A stretch of 64,000 bases of DNA from Actinomadura harenae. Lineage in GTDB: Bacteria; Actinomycetota; Actinomycetes; Streptosporangiales; Streptosporangiaceae. Position numbers and translations under genes: made by a program. Positions 24,969 to 32,459 of this stretch are shown here, piece after piece. Numbering within the stretch: the stretch's first letter is position 1; every line of letters begins with the position of its first letter. Location: assembly GCF_003696215.1 (NCBI RefSeq), contig NZ_RFFG01000032.1, positions 24,301 through 88,300 on the forward strand, in the 5' to 3' direction. Below the pieces are notes generated by a model. It saw only the letters and a list, made by a program, of their open reading frames with translations. It had not been told where the DNA came from and ran no database searches.

Positions 24969-25371
24969 ATGATGAGGGGAAGGCAAGAGGGGGCGGCAGC
25001 TCGCGTTCCGGCTCGGTCCGGGAGCCCTGTGCCTCCTCCTCGGCGCCTGCGGCTCTGGCGAGCGCAGGGAGCCCGAGAAGGACGGCGCGGACATGATCCC
25101 GTGCACCGGCACGGTGCGCGAAACCCAGCAGAGCAACCGTGCCTTCAACGGCGGCAACCACAGCTACCTGGTGCGCTTCCGTGTGCACGTCCCCGGCCGT
25201 CCGGACTATGAGAGCTCGCAGGACCCCGTCCTGGACCCCGTCCAGGTCGTCAAGATCGTCGCGGTCTCCAAGAACTATTCGTGCCGGGTCGGCCGCAGCA
25301 ACCCCCATCGTCTGCGGATCGACTGGGACAACCCCTTCCCGGCCTCCCCGACTCCCGAACAACCCAAGTGA
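24969..25371 (+). pseudogene. Small lipoprotein with a frame break in its signal peptide
   Basis: The frame ending at 25371 encodes a mature part (MIPCTGTVRETQQSNRAFNGG, HSYLVRFRVHVPGRPDYESS, VVKIVAVSKNYSCRVGR). Upstream in the same frame is a good lipobox, LLLGACGS at about 25033-25056. That frame has no start codon and meets two stops at 24970-24975. ATG-ATG at 24969-24974 is in the +1-shifted frame. Removing one G from GGGGG (24989-24993) joins MMRGRQEG to RQLAFRLGPGALCLLLGAC, a normal lipoprotein signal. The gene is therefore broken, mis-sequenced at a homopolymer, or expressed only as the leaderless form from ATG 25093. Confidence 0.65.
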
Positions 25372-25432
25372 CCACTGGGTGAGGAGCCGTCGTGTGGGGG
25401 CTGCTACGTCGCCCTCGACTCCCTTGACCCGC

Positions 25433-25942
25433 CTACGGCCCGGTACGTCCGGTTGGGCCGCCGACGGCGAAAGTGGCCTGGACGTAGCGGTTGGCCAGCC
25501 GAACATACTCGTCGATCGTGTGACTGGACTTCAAGCGTCCTTCCTCGAAAGATTGCCGATCTTCGTGGTCGTGCAGGGTCCAGATGGATACGAGTGCGCC
25601 TTCGGCGGCTTGGGTCAACACTGAATCGGACACCAGGATCTTCAAACGGAACAGCTCCTGGTTGACCACGGCGCGTAGCCGGTGGGAGCGCAGGCGTGCC
25701 TCTTCATGTGCGGCGCTGCCCGCGCTCTCGTTCGCGCGATGCCATAGGTCGGTCTGGCCGCCTCGATAGTCGGCCACCGCGCGAGCGAATTCACTCAGCA
25801 CCGAGACTTGCTGCTCGCGTAGTTGCCGCTCCAGCGCGAAACGCTCCGTCTGTTGCGATATTCGACGCTGGAAGGAGTATGTGGCCAAGGAACCGAGAAG
25901 AGTTCCGGCCACCGCGATCAGGCTCGTCACCGCTGCACCCAT
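25433..25942 (-). CDS. Membrane-anchored coiled-coil protein, unknown function
   Basis: This 169-residue protein has one membrane helix at the N-terminus (MGAAVTSLIAVAGTLLGSLATYSF). A long charged helical region follows (QRRISQQTERFALERQLREQQVSVL and onward), likely a coiled coil to about residue 90, and then a helical C-terminal part. I do not recognise a family with a known function. Similar anchored helical proteins occur in many Streptomyces-like genomes. ATG 25942 is chosen because the helix begins there; the frame is open to 26041 but that part lacks bias. It is divergent from the sigma factor gene. Confidence 0.65.
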   Translation of the reverse strand: MGAAVTSLIAVAGTLLGSLATYSFQRRISQQTERFALERQLREQQVSVLSEFARAVADYRGGQTDLWHRANESAGSAAHEEARLRSHRLRAVVNQELFRLKILVSDSVLTQAAEGALVSIWTLHDHEDRQSFEEGRLKSSHTIDEYVRLANRYVQATFAVGGPTGRTGP

Positions 25943-26116
25943 ATCGGTCAGTTGACCATGGTTGAGGCGGCCTTGCAGCTCCTTTCGGTTGTTGGGAGAG
26001 GCGGCGGATCGGACGCCGGGCATCGCCTCCTCATGTGACATCCGGTCATGAGAGAATTCCGACCCTTCTCGAGATCACCGAACGTTCGTGACTGGGGGGG
26101 GCGGGGTGCGGGCGAT

Positions 26117-26122
26117 TAGGAT
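26117..26122 (+). promoter_or_regulatory. -10 box of a leaderless promoter (sigma factor)
   Basis: TAGGAT lies 6 bases before the ATG at 26129. No ribosome site is visible. Confidence 0.55.
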
Positions 26123-26128
26123 CGGCGC

Positions 26129-27070
26129 ATGTCTCTGCGGGTGGACGACGTCGAGCGGTTCGAGCTGTCGCGGCCGCGGCTGGAGGCCATCGCCTACCGG
26201 CTGCTCGGTTCCGCGGACGAGGCGGAGGACGTCGTCCAGGAGACGTTCCTGCGCTGGCAGGCCGCCGACGTCGACCGCGTCGAGGTCCCCGAGGCGTGGC
26301 TGACGAAGGTGCTCACCAACCTGTGCCTCAACCAGCTCACCTCCGCGCGGGCTCGCCGCGAGACCTACGTGGGCCGATGGCTTCCCGAGCCGCTGCTCGC
26401 GGGCGACCCGATGCTCGGCCCGGCCGACACCGCCGTGCAGCGCGAGTCGGTCTCGTACGCGGTCCTCACCCTGATGGAGCGGCTGCCGCCCAAGGAACGG
26501 GCCGTGTACGTGCTGCGGGAGGCGTTCGACTACCCGCACCGCGAGATCGCCGCGATCCTCGACATCACCGAGGCGGCCTGCCAGCAGATCTTCCATCGCG
26601 CCAAGAAGCATGTCGCGGACGGGAGGGCCCGCGGCGCCGTCGACGAGGCCGACGCCCGGCGGGTCGTCGAGGAGTTCCTCGCGGCCGCCACCAGCGGCCG
26701 GACCGACGAGCTGGTGCGCCTGCTCACCAAGGACGCCATCGCCGTCGGCGACGGCGGAGGGAGGATCCCCGCGCGCGTCAGGGCGTTCGAGGGAGCCGCC
26801 GCGGTCGCGCGCTTCATGTGGGGCATGCTCAAGCCCGCCGAGGCCAAGCGCGCCCTGGTGGGCGGCGCACCCGAGATCTACGCCGGGGTCGCCAACGGCG
26901 GACCCGCCGTCGTGGCCGTCGTGGAAGGCCGGGTCGTCACCGTCGTGTGCCTGGAGGTCACCGCGGAGGGCATCGCCGCCTGCCGCACCCAGGCCAACCC
27001 CGACAAGCTCGAACGCGCGACCGGGCAGTGGGCGGCGGCCGACCACGGAGAGCCCCTGCTCGTGTTGTGA
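26129..27070 (+). CDS. ECF RNA polymerase sigma factor, ECF41 (SigJ-like) group
   Basis: This 313-residue sigma factor has region 2 (RLEAIAYRLLGSADEAEDVVQETFLRW, residues about 15-45) and region 4 (LPPKERAVYVLREAFDYPHREIAAIL, then ITEAACQQIFHRAKKH, about 110-170). A SnoaL-like extension follows to the end. This fused C-terminal domain defines the ECF41/SigJ group, in which it modulates core binding and replaces a separate anti-sigma factor. ECF41 genes usually adjoin an oxidoreductase, epimerase or carboxymuconolactone decarboxylase. Here an NAD(P)-binding epimerase-like gene follows, which it probably activates. I found no good ECF41-type promoter at the expected spacing upstream of that gene. 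Confidence 0.92.
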   Translation: MSLRVDDVERFELSRPRLEAIAYRLLGSADEAEDVVQETFLRWQAADVDRVEVPEAWLTKVLTNLCLNQLTSARARRETYVGRWLPEPLLAGDPMLGPADTAVQRESVSYAVLTLMERLPPKERAVYVLREAFDYPHREIAAILDITEAACQQIFHRAKKHVADGRARGAVDEADARRVVEEFLAAATSGRTDELVRLLTKDAIAVGDGGGRIPARVRAFEGAAAVARFMWGMLKPAEAKRALVGGAPEIYAGVANGGPAVVAVVEGRVVTVVCLEVTAEGIAACRTQANPDKLERATGQWAAADHGEPLLVL

Positions 27071-27153
27071 CCCACGTCACGGTCGCCTCCTGTCAGGAAT
27101 CGGCGGGCCGTCCGGTTCAAGAGGCGAATCCGAACCGGACGGCAAGGGAGCCG

Positions 27154-28095
27154 ATGATGAGAATCCTGGTGGCGGGAGCGACCGGAGCGATGGGCAGGGA
27201 ACTGCTGCCGCGTCTGGCCGAGGCGGGACACGAGGTGTTCGCCATGGTCCGCGGCGAATCCGCGAAGGCGGCCGCGTCGCGGCTCGGCGCGGTGCCGGTC
27301 GTCGCGGACGCGCTCGACCGCGCCCAGGTCGAGGCGGCCGTCCGTGAGGCGGCCCCGGAGGTGATCATCGACCAGCTGACCGCCATCGGGCACATCGACA
27401 CCCGCAAGTTCGAACGCAGCTTCGCCGCGACCGACCGGCTGCGGACCGAGGGCACCGACAACCTGCTCGCGGCCGCGCGCGCCGCGGGCGGAGTGCGGCG
27501 GTTCATCGCCCAGAGCAACGGCGCGTTCACCTACGCCCGCACCGGCGGGCCGGTCAAGGACGAGCAGGACCCCCTGGACCCCGCGCCCGTCGCCCCGATG
27601 GCCTCGATGATCGCCGCGATCGGGCACCTGGAGAAGGCCGTCCTGGGCGCCGCCTGGACCGAGGGGATCGTGCTGCGCTACGGCGCCTTCTACGGGCCCG
27701 GGACGTCCATGGCGCCGGGCTCCGAACAGCTCGAGATGATCCGCAGGCGCAAGTTCCCGGTCGTCGGCGACGGCGGCGGGGTGTGGTCGTTCATCCACAT
27801 CGCGGACGCCGCCGAGGCCACGGTCGCCGCGGTGGAGAACGGCGGCCGCGGCGTCTACAACATCGTCGACGACGACCCCGCCCCGGTCGCCGAATGGCTC
27901 CCGGAACTGGCGGCGAAGCTGGGCGCCAAGAAGCCGATGCGCGTGCCGCGCTTCGTCGGACGACTGGCCGCCGGAACAGCCGGGGTCGTCCTCATGACCG
28001 AACTGCGCGGCGCGTCCAACACCAAGGCCAAGCGCGAACTCGCCTGGCAGCCCACCCACCCCACCTGGCGCCAGGGCCTCACCCCCAACCCATGA
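27154..28095 (+). CDS. NAD-dependent epimerase/reductase (extended SDR)
   Basis: This 313-residue extended SDR protein starts MMRILVAGATGAMGRELLPRL, with the GATGAMG cofactor motif. RFIAQSNGAFTY and VLRYGAFYGPG are in the usual active-site and lid positions, but the classic Tyr-x-x-x-Lys pair is not obvious. It resembles the epimerase partner common beside ECF41 sigma factors, so it is probably part of that regulon. Its own role (redox sensing, reduction of a sugar or polyketide) cannot be read. AAGGGA precedes the ATG-ATG at 27154/27157; either may start translation. Confidence 0.87.
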   Translation: MMRILVAGATGAMGRELLPRLAEAGHEVFAMVRGESAKAAASRLGAVPVVADALDRAQVEAAVREAAPEVIIDQLTAIGHIDTRKFERSFAATDRLRTEGTDNLLAAARAAGGVRRFIAQSNGAFTYARTGGPVKDEQDPLDPAPVAPMASMIAAIGHLEKAVLGAAWTEGIVLRYGAFYGPGTSMAPGSEQLEMIRRRKFPVVGDGGGVWSFIHIADAAEATVAAVENGGRGVYNIVDDDPAPVAEWLPELAAKLGAKKPMRVPRFVGRLAAGTAGVVLMTELRGASNTKAKRELAWQPTHPTWRQGLTPNP

Positions 28096-28135
28096 CCCGC
28101 CCTGGCACCGGGGTCTCCGTTGAGGGGGTGGATGG

Positions 28136-28141
28136 TATAAT
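28136..28141 (+). promoter_or_regulatory. Consensus -10 (TATAAT) ahead of rsgA
   Basis: TATAAT is a perfect consensus -10 in otherwise GC-rich DNA. It is followed at 28149-28162 by ATCGTTATCAT, which resembles the core of Zur/Fur-type operators. It points toward rsgA with a leader of about 210 bases. A possible 25-codon ORF (28203-28280) lies in that leader behind a good GGAGGTGGGG ribosome site. Confidence 0.45.
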
Positions 28142-28357
28142 GCAATGGGTATCGTTATCATCGGTACCGGTGTGGAACACGGACGAGAGGGAGGTGGGGT
28201 TGATGACCGCGAAGGCGGCCGCTGTCGCATGCGGCGTTCGGGCCAACCTCGTTTCCCGGGTCTCGGTCGTGCTCGACTGAGTCGATCCGCTCAGCGCGAT
28301 CGTTCGGCGTGATCTCTTCGTGTCCGCCGAGGCCCCTGATCACAAGGGTCTCCTTCG

Positions 28358-29428
28358 TTGTTGTCTTCATCATCCTTTCCTTCTGATGGCGTGCTGTCCG
28401 CCTACGGGTGGGACGAGGCGTGTGAGCACGCCTTCGCCGCACATCACTCAGACGGCCTGACGCCCGGACGCGTCGCCCGGGTCGACCGTGGCCACGCCAC
28501 CGTCATCACGGCGGACGGCTGGGTGCGCGCCACCTGGTCCACGGCCACCGAACCGCCCTGCACAGGGGACTGGGCCGCCGTGCGGCCCGGCGAACGGCCG
28601 GAACTGGCGGCGTTGCTGCCCCGGCGGACCGCCATCACGCGCTCCTCGGCGTCCCGCACGTCCCGCGCCCAGGTCCTGGCCGCGAACGTCGACACCGTCG
28701 CGGTCGTCGTCTCGCTCGCCGCGTCCGCGTCGGCGGGCCGGATCGAGCGCATGCTCGCCCTGGCCTGGGAGAGCGGCGCCGTCCCGGTCATCGTCCTGGC
28801 CAAGGCCGACCAGGCGGAACGGCCCGTGGACGCGGTGCGGGACGAGGTCGCCGCGCTCGCACCCGGTGTCGAGGTCCTGGCGGTCAGTTCCGTCAGCGGC
28901 GACGGCATGGACGTCCTCACGGCCGTCCTCACGGGGACGATCGTGCTGCTCGGGCCGTCCGGCGCGGGCAAGTCCACTCTCGGGAACGCCCTGCTCGGCG
29001 CGGACCTGCTGGCGACCGGCGACGTGCGGGCGGGGGACGGCAAGGGCCGTCACACCACCGTCCACCGCGAGCTGGTCCGGCTGCCGGGCGGCGGCGTCCT
29101 CATCGACACGCCGGGCCTGCGCTCCGTCGGCGTCCACGACAGTGAGGGCGGCATCCAGCAGGTCTTCGCCGAGATCGAGGACCTCGCCGCCGACTGCCGG
29201 TTCTCCGACTGCGCGCACGAGAGCGAACCCGGCTGCGCGGTGCTCGCCGCGATCGCCGACGGCACTCTCACGCGGCGACGACTGGACAGCTACCGCAAGC
29301 TGCTCCGCGAATCCGCCTGGGCCGCGTCCCGCGAGGACGCGCGCCTCCGGGCGGAACGCGAGAACCAGCGCAAGGACATCACCCGCCACCTGCGGGCCAC
29401 CTACAAGTTCCGGGACCGGCAGTCATGA
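28358..29428 (+). CDS. rsgA: Ribosome small subunit-dependent GTPase A
   Basis: RsgA/YjeQ is a circularly permuted GTPase that helps mature the 30S subunit. This 356-residue protein has an N-terminal OB-like domain, then G4 (VLAKAD) ahead of G1 (GPSGAGKST, residues about 199-207), and G3 DTPGLRS, the permuted order that defines the family. A C-terminal zinc motif CRFSDCAHESEPGC follows (Cys-x4-Cys-x-His-x6-Cys). TTG 28358 or 28361 begins the Ser-rich segment before LSAYGWDE, the usual opening. Its stop overlaps an ATG (ATGA at 29425), but the downstream GNAT probably starts later. The long leader is unusual. Confidence 0.92.
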   Translation: MLSSSSFPSDGVLSAYGWDEACEHAFAAHHSDGLTPGRVARVDRGHATVITADGWVRATWSTATEPPCTGDWAAVRPGERPELAALLPRRTAITRSSASRTSRAQVLAANVDTVAVVVSLAASASAGRIERMLALAWESGAVPVIVLAKADQAERPVDAVRDEVAALAPGVEVLAVSSVSGDGMDVLTAVLTGTIVLLGPSGAGKSTLGNALLGADLLATGDVRAGDGKGRHTTVHRELVRLPGGGVLIDTPGLRSVGVHDSEGGIQQVFAEIEDLAADCRFSDCAHESEPGCAVLAAIADGTLTRRRLDSYRKLLRESAWAASREDARLRAERENQRKDITRHLRATYKFRDRQS

Positions 29429-29499
29429 ACGCCCGGCCGTCACGCTCCGACGCGTCCGCTGGATCCCCTTCGCATCTTCACGAGGAACCACCCACCGAC

Positions 29500-30012
29500 A
29501 TGACCACCTGGACCACTCGTCCCGAGACCGACGACCACGACCGCCGCGCGATCCGCGAGATCAACCTCGCGGCGTTCCCGACCCCGCTGGAGGCCGACCT
29601 CGTCGACGCGCTGCGCCAGGACCCGGGCGCTTGGCTCCCCTGGGGCTCCTGGATCGCGGAGGACCCCGAAGGCACCGCGACCGGGTTCGCGCTCCTGACC
29701 CGCTGTCACGTCGACGGCGCGCCGGCCCTCGCGCTCGGCCCCTGCGCCGTGCCCCTGGAACACCAGCGGACGGGCGCGGGCTCGGCGGCCGTCCGCGCCG
29801 CGCTCGAAGCGGCCCGTGAGGCGGGCGAGAACCTCGTCCTCGTCCTCGGGCACGCCCCGTACTACCCGCGGTTCGGGTTCGTCCCGGCCTCCCGGTACGG
29901 GATCCGTCCCCCCTTCGAGGTGCCGGACGAGAACATGATGGCGCTGAGCCTCGACCCGTCCCGACCCGTACCGTCCGGCACCATCCGCTACGCCAAGGCG
30001 TTCGGCGTCTGA
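29500..30012 (+). CDS. GNAT-family N-acetyltransferase
   Basis: This 170-residue acetyltransferase matches the YhbS-like GNAT group. It has an N-terminal AIREINLAAFPTPLEADLVDALR helix, the acetyl-CoA loop HQRTGAGSAAVRAALEAAREAG, and the conserved LGHAPYYPRFGFVPAS segment. The substrate is not known; YhbS relatives acetylate small amines or proteins. A frame-compatible ATG overlaps the rsgA stop (29425), but codons between 29425 and 29500 lack the usual G/C third positions. ATG 29500, which starts MTTWTTRPETD, is therefore preferred. A strong inverted repeat follows the stop. Confidence 0.85.
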   Translation: MTTWTTRPETDDHDRRAIREINLAAFPTPLEADLVDALRQDPGAWLPWGSWIAEDPEGTATGFALLTRCHVDGAPALALGPCAVPLEHQRTGAGSAAVRAALEAAREAGENLVLVLGHAPYYPRFGFVPASRYGIRPPFEVPDENMMALSLDPSRPVPSGTIRYAKAFGV

Positions 30013-30015
30013 CAC

Positions 30016-30055
30016 CGCCCCGGGGGCGAGCACCACACCGCCCGCCCCCGGGGCG
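30016..30055. terminator. Hairpin between convergent genes
   Basis: CGCCCCGGGGGCG (30016-30028) pairs perfectly with CGCCCCCGGGGCG (30043-30055). It lies between the convergent GNAT and immunity-like genes and can serve both. Confidence 0.7.
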
Positions 30056-30070
30056 CACAACACCCGCCCG

Positions 30071-30496
30071 TCAGGGGATGCCGATCATCAGAGGCACAGA
30101 CCCCTCAGCCAGGTAGGGATGCCCGGGATAGTGCTGGATGTGGCGATGGGTGCCCCCCTCCTCCGACGCCATCGCGGCCGTCATGACACGGAGTTGATCC
30201 GCGAACAGCGCCATCGCGACAGCATCGCCACTGACCACGAGCGTCTGGCGCGGCCCGTCGAGAAGGACCGACACCCCGGGCCCCGGAGTCCGCCTGACCT
30301 CGACTCCCACCAGCGGCTCGGAACCGGGAGGGGCCGAGGACACCGCACCGACGAACCCCTCGCCCACGGCCACCACGGCCGCCACCCGGGCCAGCTCCGC
30401 CTCCACCCCGTTGAGTTCCACCTCATCGAAAACGGGATCGAACACAAGATTCACCAACACTGCTCCCGCGAGATCGATAGAAGCCCTGAGAACCAC
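30071..30496 (-). CDS. Possible Imm32-type immunity protein
   Basis: This 141-residue protein has an N-terminal strand-rich part with an acidic FDPVFDEVELNG turn. The centre (TLVVSGDAVAMALFADQLRVM) is followed by the C-terminal HRHIQHYPGHPYLAEGSVPLMI. The Val-Ser-Gly-x-x-x-x-Ala helix and the His-rich end followed by Pro-x-Leu-x-Ile recall the Imm32 family of polymorphic-toxin immunity proteins. This is recalled from pattern, not from a search. No toxin gene adjoins it. The GTG start at 30496 has no ribosome site and the first codons are less GC-biased, so the true start may be internal. Confidence 0.5.
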   Translation of the reverse strand: MVLRASIDLAGAVLVNLVFDPVFDEVELNGVEAELARVAAVVAVGEGFVGAVSSAPPGSEPLVGVEVRRTPGPGVSVLLDGPRQTLVVSGDAVAMALFADQLRVMTAAMASEEGGTHRHIQHYPGHPYLAEGSVPLMIGIP

Positions 30497-30578
30497 CTAC
30501 TGTAGGTGCCAAGTCGTGACGACCATCGTCCTCGAAGGTCCGGTGTGACGATGACATCGGGCCTTCGAGGGCGGTCCG

Positions 30579-31355
30579 TCAGTGGTGGTGGCCCTGCCGT
30601 CCGAGGGTGTCCTCCGGGGTCGCGCTGGGGCGGGTCCACTGGGGCGTGGGACGGCTGGTCGGGTCCCAGGTGGGGGTGCCGTCCGCGTCCGTGCGCCAGT
30701 ACCAGCACGCCCGGTGCCCCTCGGGACGCCCCTCGGGGTTGTCCTCCCACGCCTCGCCGCGCCCGTAGGGCGTCCTGTCGAGCAGCCCGAACGCCCCGTC
30801 GACCGGCTCGATACCGCGCCCCGTCGTCGAGTAGGTGAGGAACGTCCGGTCGCCGTCCCGCAGGTAGGACGTGAGGTAACCCATGGTGCCGCCGACCGGC
30901 TCGTCCAGGTCGCGGACGGAGTACCAGGGCTGCGTGTAGCCCATGAACCCGACGAACTCGGCGACCTCGTCCCACCGTCCCGCCGTGAGGACGGCGGACG
31001 AGACCCCACGCGCGTTGAGGTACACGACGGCGTCCTTCATGTGCCACGCCGTGACGGTGCACCCCTCGCACTGCCCCTGATGCGGCGCGCCGTCCCACCA
31101 CATGTGCTTGTAGACGATGAGCTCGTTGCGCTCCTGGAACAACTCCAGGAACGGCACCGGACCGTCCGGCCCGACGACCTCGACCGTCCCGTCGAACTCC
31201 ACCATCGGCAACCGCCGCCGCGCCGCAGCGAGCGCGTCCCCCTCACGCGTATGGGCCTTCTCCCGCACCAGCAGCTCGTCCCGCGCAGCCTGCCAGGCCT
31301 CCATGCCAACAACAGCCGGCCGCCCCGGCAACACAACGCTCGACTTCTCCGTCAT
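30579..31355 (-). CDS. DUF899 (thioredoxin-like) protein
   Basis: This 258-residue protein matches the DUF899 family. It has the WQAARDELLVREKAHTREGDALAAARRRLPMVE opening, a thioredoxin-like core with CEGCT (Cys-x-x-Cys) after KHMWWDGAPHQGQ, and the FMGYTQPWYSVRD and RTFLTYSTTGRG segments. The family is cytoplasmic and its reaction is unknown. The fold suggests thiol-disulfide or peroxide chemistry. ATG 31355 is chosen because GGAGG stands five bases before it; a GTG at 31367 is in frame. The protein ends in three histidines. Confidence 0.88.
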   Translation of the reverse strand: MTEKSSVVLPGRPAVVGMEAWQAARDELLVREKAHTREGDALAAARRRLPMVEFDGTVEVVGPDGPVPFLELFQERNELIVYKHMWWDGAPHQGQCEGCTVTAWHMKDAVVYLNARGVSSAVLTAGRWDEVAEFVGFMGYTQPWYSVRDLDEPVGGTMGYLTSYLRDGDRTFLTYSTTGRGIEPVDGAFGLLDRTPYGRGEAWEDNPEGRPEGHRACWYWRTDADGTPTWDPTSRPTPQWTRPSATPEDTLGRQGHHH

Positions 31356-31747
31356 GGCATCCTCCACGGTGTTCTCACGCCAGGCCCATCACCCGACGCC
31401 TCCCCCTAAGACCCGCCCCCCACCCCAAACTCATCGCACCCGTCCCCGTCGTCCGCCCCCAGCCAGACAACCCCGGACGCGCCCACAGTGCCCGCCACCA
31501 TCCCCTCGCCGCACCCCGCCTCACGCCAGGCCCAGAGCTCCTGCCTCGCCCACTCTGCGGAACGCCATCGAGCACGAAGGCGTCCCGAGGGCTACCATCT
31601 GCCACACGGCCAGACGCAGCCCCGCCAGCGGTGTCGGCGTCCCCGTGGGTGCGGGAACGGCATCGCATGGGCCAGGTCCGATTTGCCGGGCTCGCATGAA
31701 GTGCTCAAAATTGGCGTAGTGACCGCACAAACGTGCAGGTCAGTAAG
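31356..31747. other. Non-coding stretch before the CRISPR remnant
   Basis: The first 200 bases are strongly C-rich on the plus strand and show no gene. From about 31,560 composition becomes more mixed. A minus-strand frame (31521-31730) encodes about 69 residues beginning MCGHYANFEHFMRARQ, but I find no ribosome site or family for it. The last 60 bases (GTGCTCAAAATTGG through CAGGTCAGTAAGT) lie directly before the first CRISPR-like repeat and could be what is left of a leader. Confidence 0.5.
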
Positions 31748-31957
31748 TCTGCTCCCCGCACGCGCGGGGATGGCCCCTGCATTGGCCCCTTGGTGCCTGC
31801 GTAGTTCTGCTGCCCCCCGCACGCGCGGGGATGACCCTGCCACCGTCTGGCACGGTGCGGCCGAACTCCCCTGAACCCGGCTCGTGGGGGATGACCCCAG
31901 GTCCGTGAGGAGCGCCCCCACAGCTCCGGCCTGCACCCACACACGCGGGGGCCTGCC
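31748..31957 (+). CRISPR. Decayed type I-E-like CRISPR array, four repeats
   Basis: Repeat 1 (31748-31776) and repeat 2 (31809-31837) share CCCCGCACGCGCGGGGATG and a 61-base period, the 29+32 layout of type I-E arrays. The sequence is close to the actinomycete consensus GTGCTCCCCGCGC..GCGGGGATGG. Repeat 3 (about 31869-31897, ending GTGGGGGATGACCC) and repeat 4 (about 31929-31957, with CACACACGCGGGGG) keep the spacing but have lost stem pairing. Decay to the right fits a leader on the left. Spacers are about 31777-31808, 31838-31868 and 31898-31928. No cas gene is in the window. Confidence 0.75.
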
Positions 31958-32459
31958 TTGCGTCTTCCTGGAGCGCAAGCGTGTGTTCTCTGTATATGGG
32001 GATAGCCCAGAGGGTTGGTTTCTGTGGAAGTCCGTTACCTGGTTGACGCTTGATCTCCTGCAGCATGTTCTTGGTCGCCTTCGCCTAAGGGGGCGAGTCC
32101 AATTGCCGGCAGTTTCAGAATTTGTAGTGATGCCGGATGCCGCGGAATATTTAGCCCTCGAGCATCGGTTTTGATCGCCGGATCGGCTCCTCGGTGACAT
32201 CGATGTACGCCTGGAGGATCTCTACCTTCAATCACCTGGAGCGGAGGACGGGTCGTCTGTGGTGCGGTCTGTCGATTGTGTGTGGATGCGTAACCGCGGG
32301 GGAATGTGTCTGATTTTTCTGGTTGTCTGCCCCGGTCATGGGTTGATCGCCATCGAGACTGCCTTCAGTGCCCACGCTAGTAAATCCGGTGACGGTGAAC
32401 CCTGGTGCGTCAAGATGGTCGCCTGTGCAACTTCGTCGGGATGAACGGGGGAATTGCTG
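31958..32459. other. Less GC-rich intergenic region without a supported gene
   Basis: These 500 bases are clearly richer in A and T than the rest (for example TGTGTTCTCTGTATATGGGG near 31980 and TTTGTAGTGATG near 32120). Short open frames exist on both strands, but none shows codon bias, a ribosome site with a credible product, or a family motif. It may be decayed mobile or CRISPR-associated DNA, and it must hold the promoter of the RCC1-repeat gene at 32460. Confidence 0.5.

Noticed and set aside
24908..25096. Alternative frame with Ser/Arg-rich protein over the second lipoprotein leader
   Set aside because: The lipobox frame explains the sequence better. This frame has no features.
28203..28280. 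25-codon ORF in the rsgA leader as a firm gene
   Set aside because: The ribosome site is good but the peptide has no recognisable relatives. It is kept only as an observation.
29425..29499. GNAT start at the ATG overlapping the rsgA stop
   Set aside because: Codons here lack the G/C third-position bias seen from 29500 onward, so the overlap is probably incidental.
31521..31730. Possible cas gene remnant beside the CRISPR array
   Set aside because: The 69-residue frame starts MCGHYANFEHF, but I could not match it to any Cas protein.
31592..32200. Minus-strand frames containing IPARAG and HPRACG
   Set aside because: These are translations of the CRISPR-like repeats, not proteins.
32259..32444. 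Plus-strand frame of 61 codons in the AT-richer tract
   Set aside because: It has no codon bias, ribosome site or family pattern.
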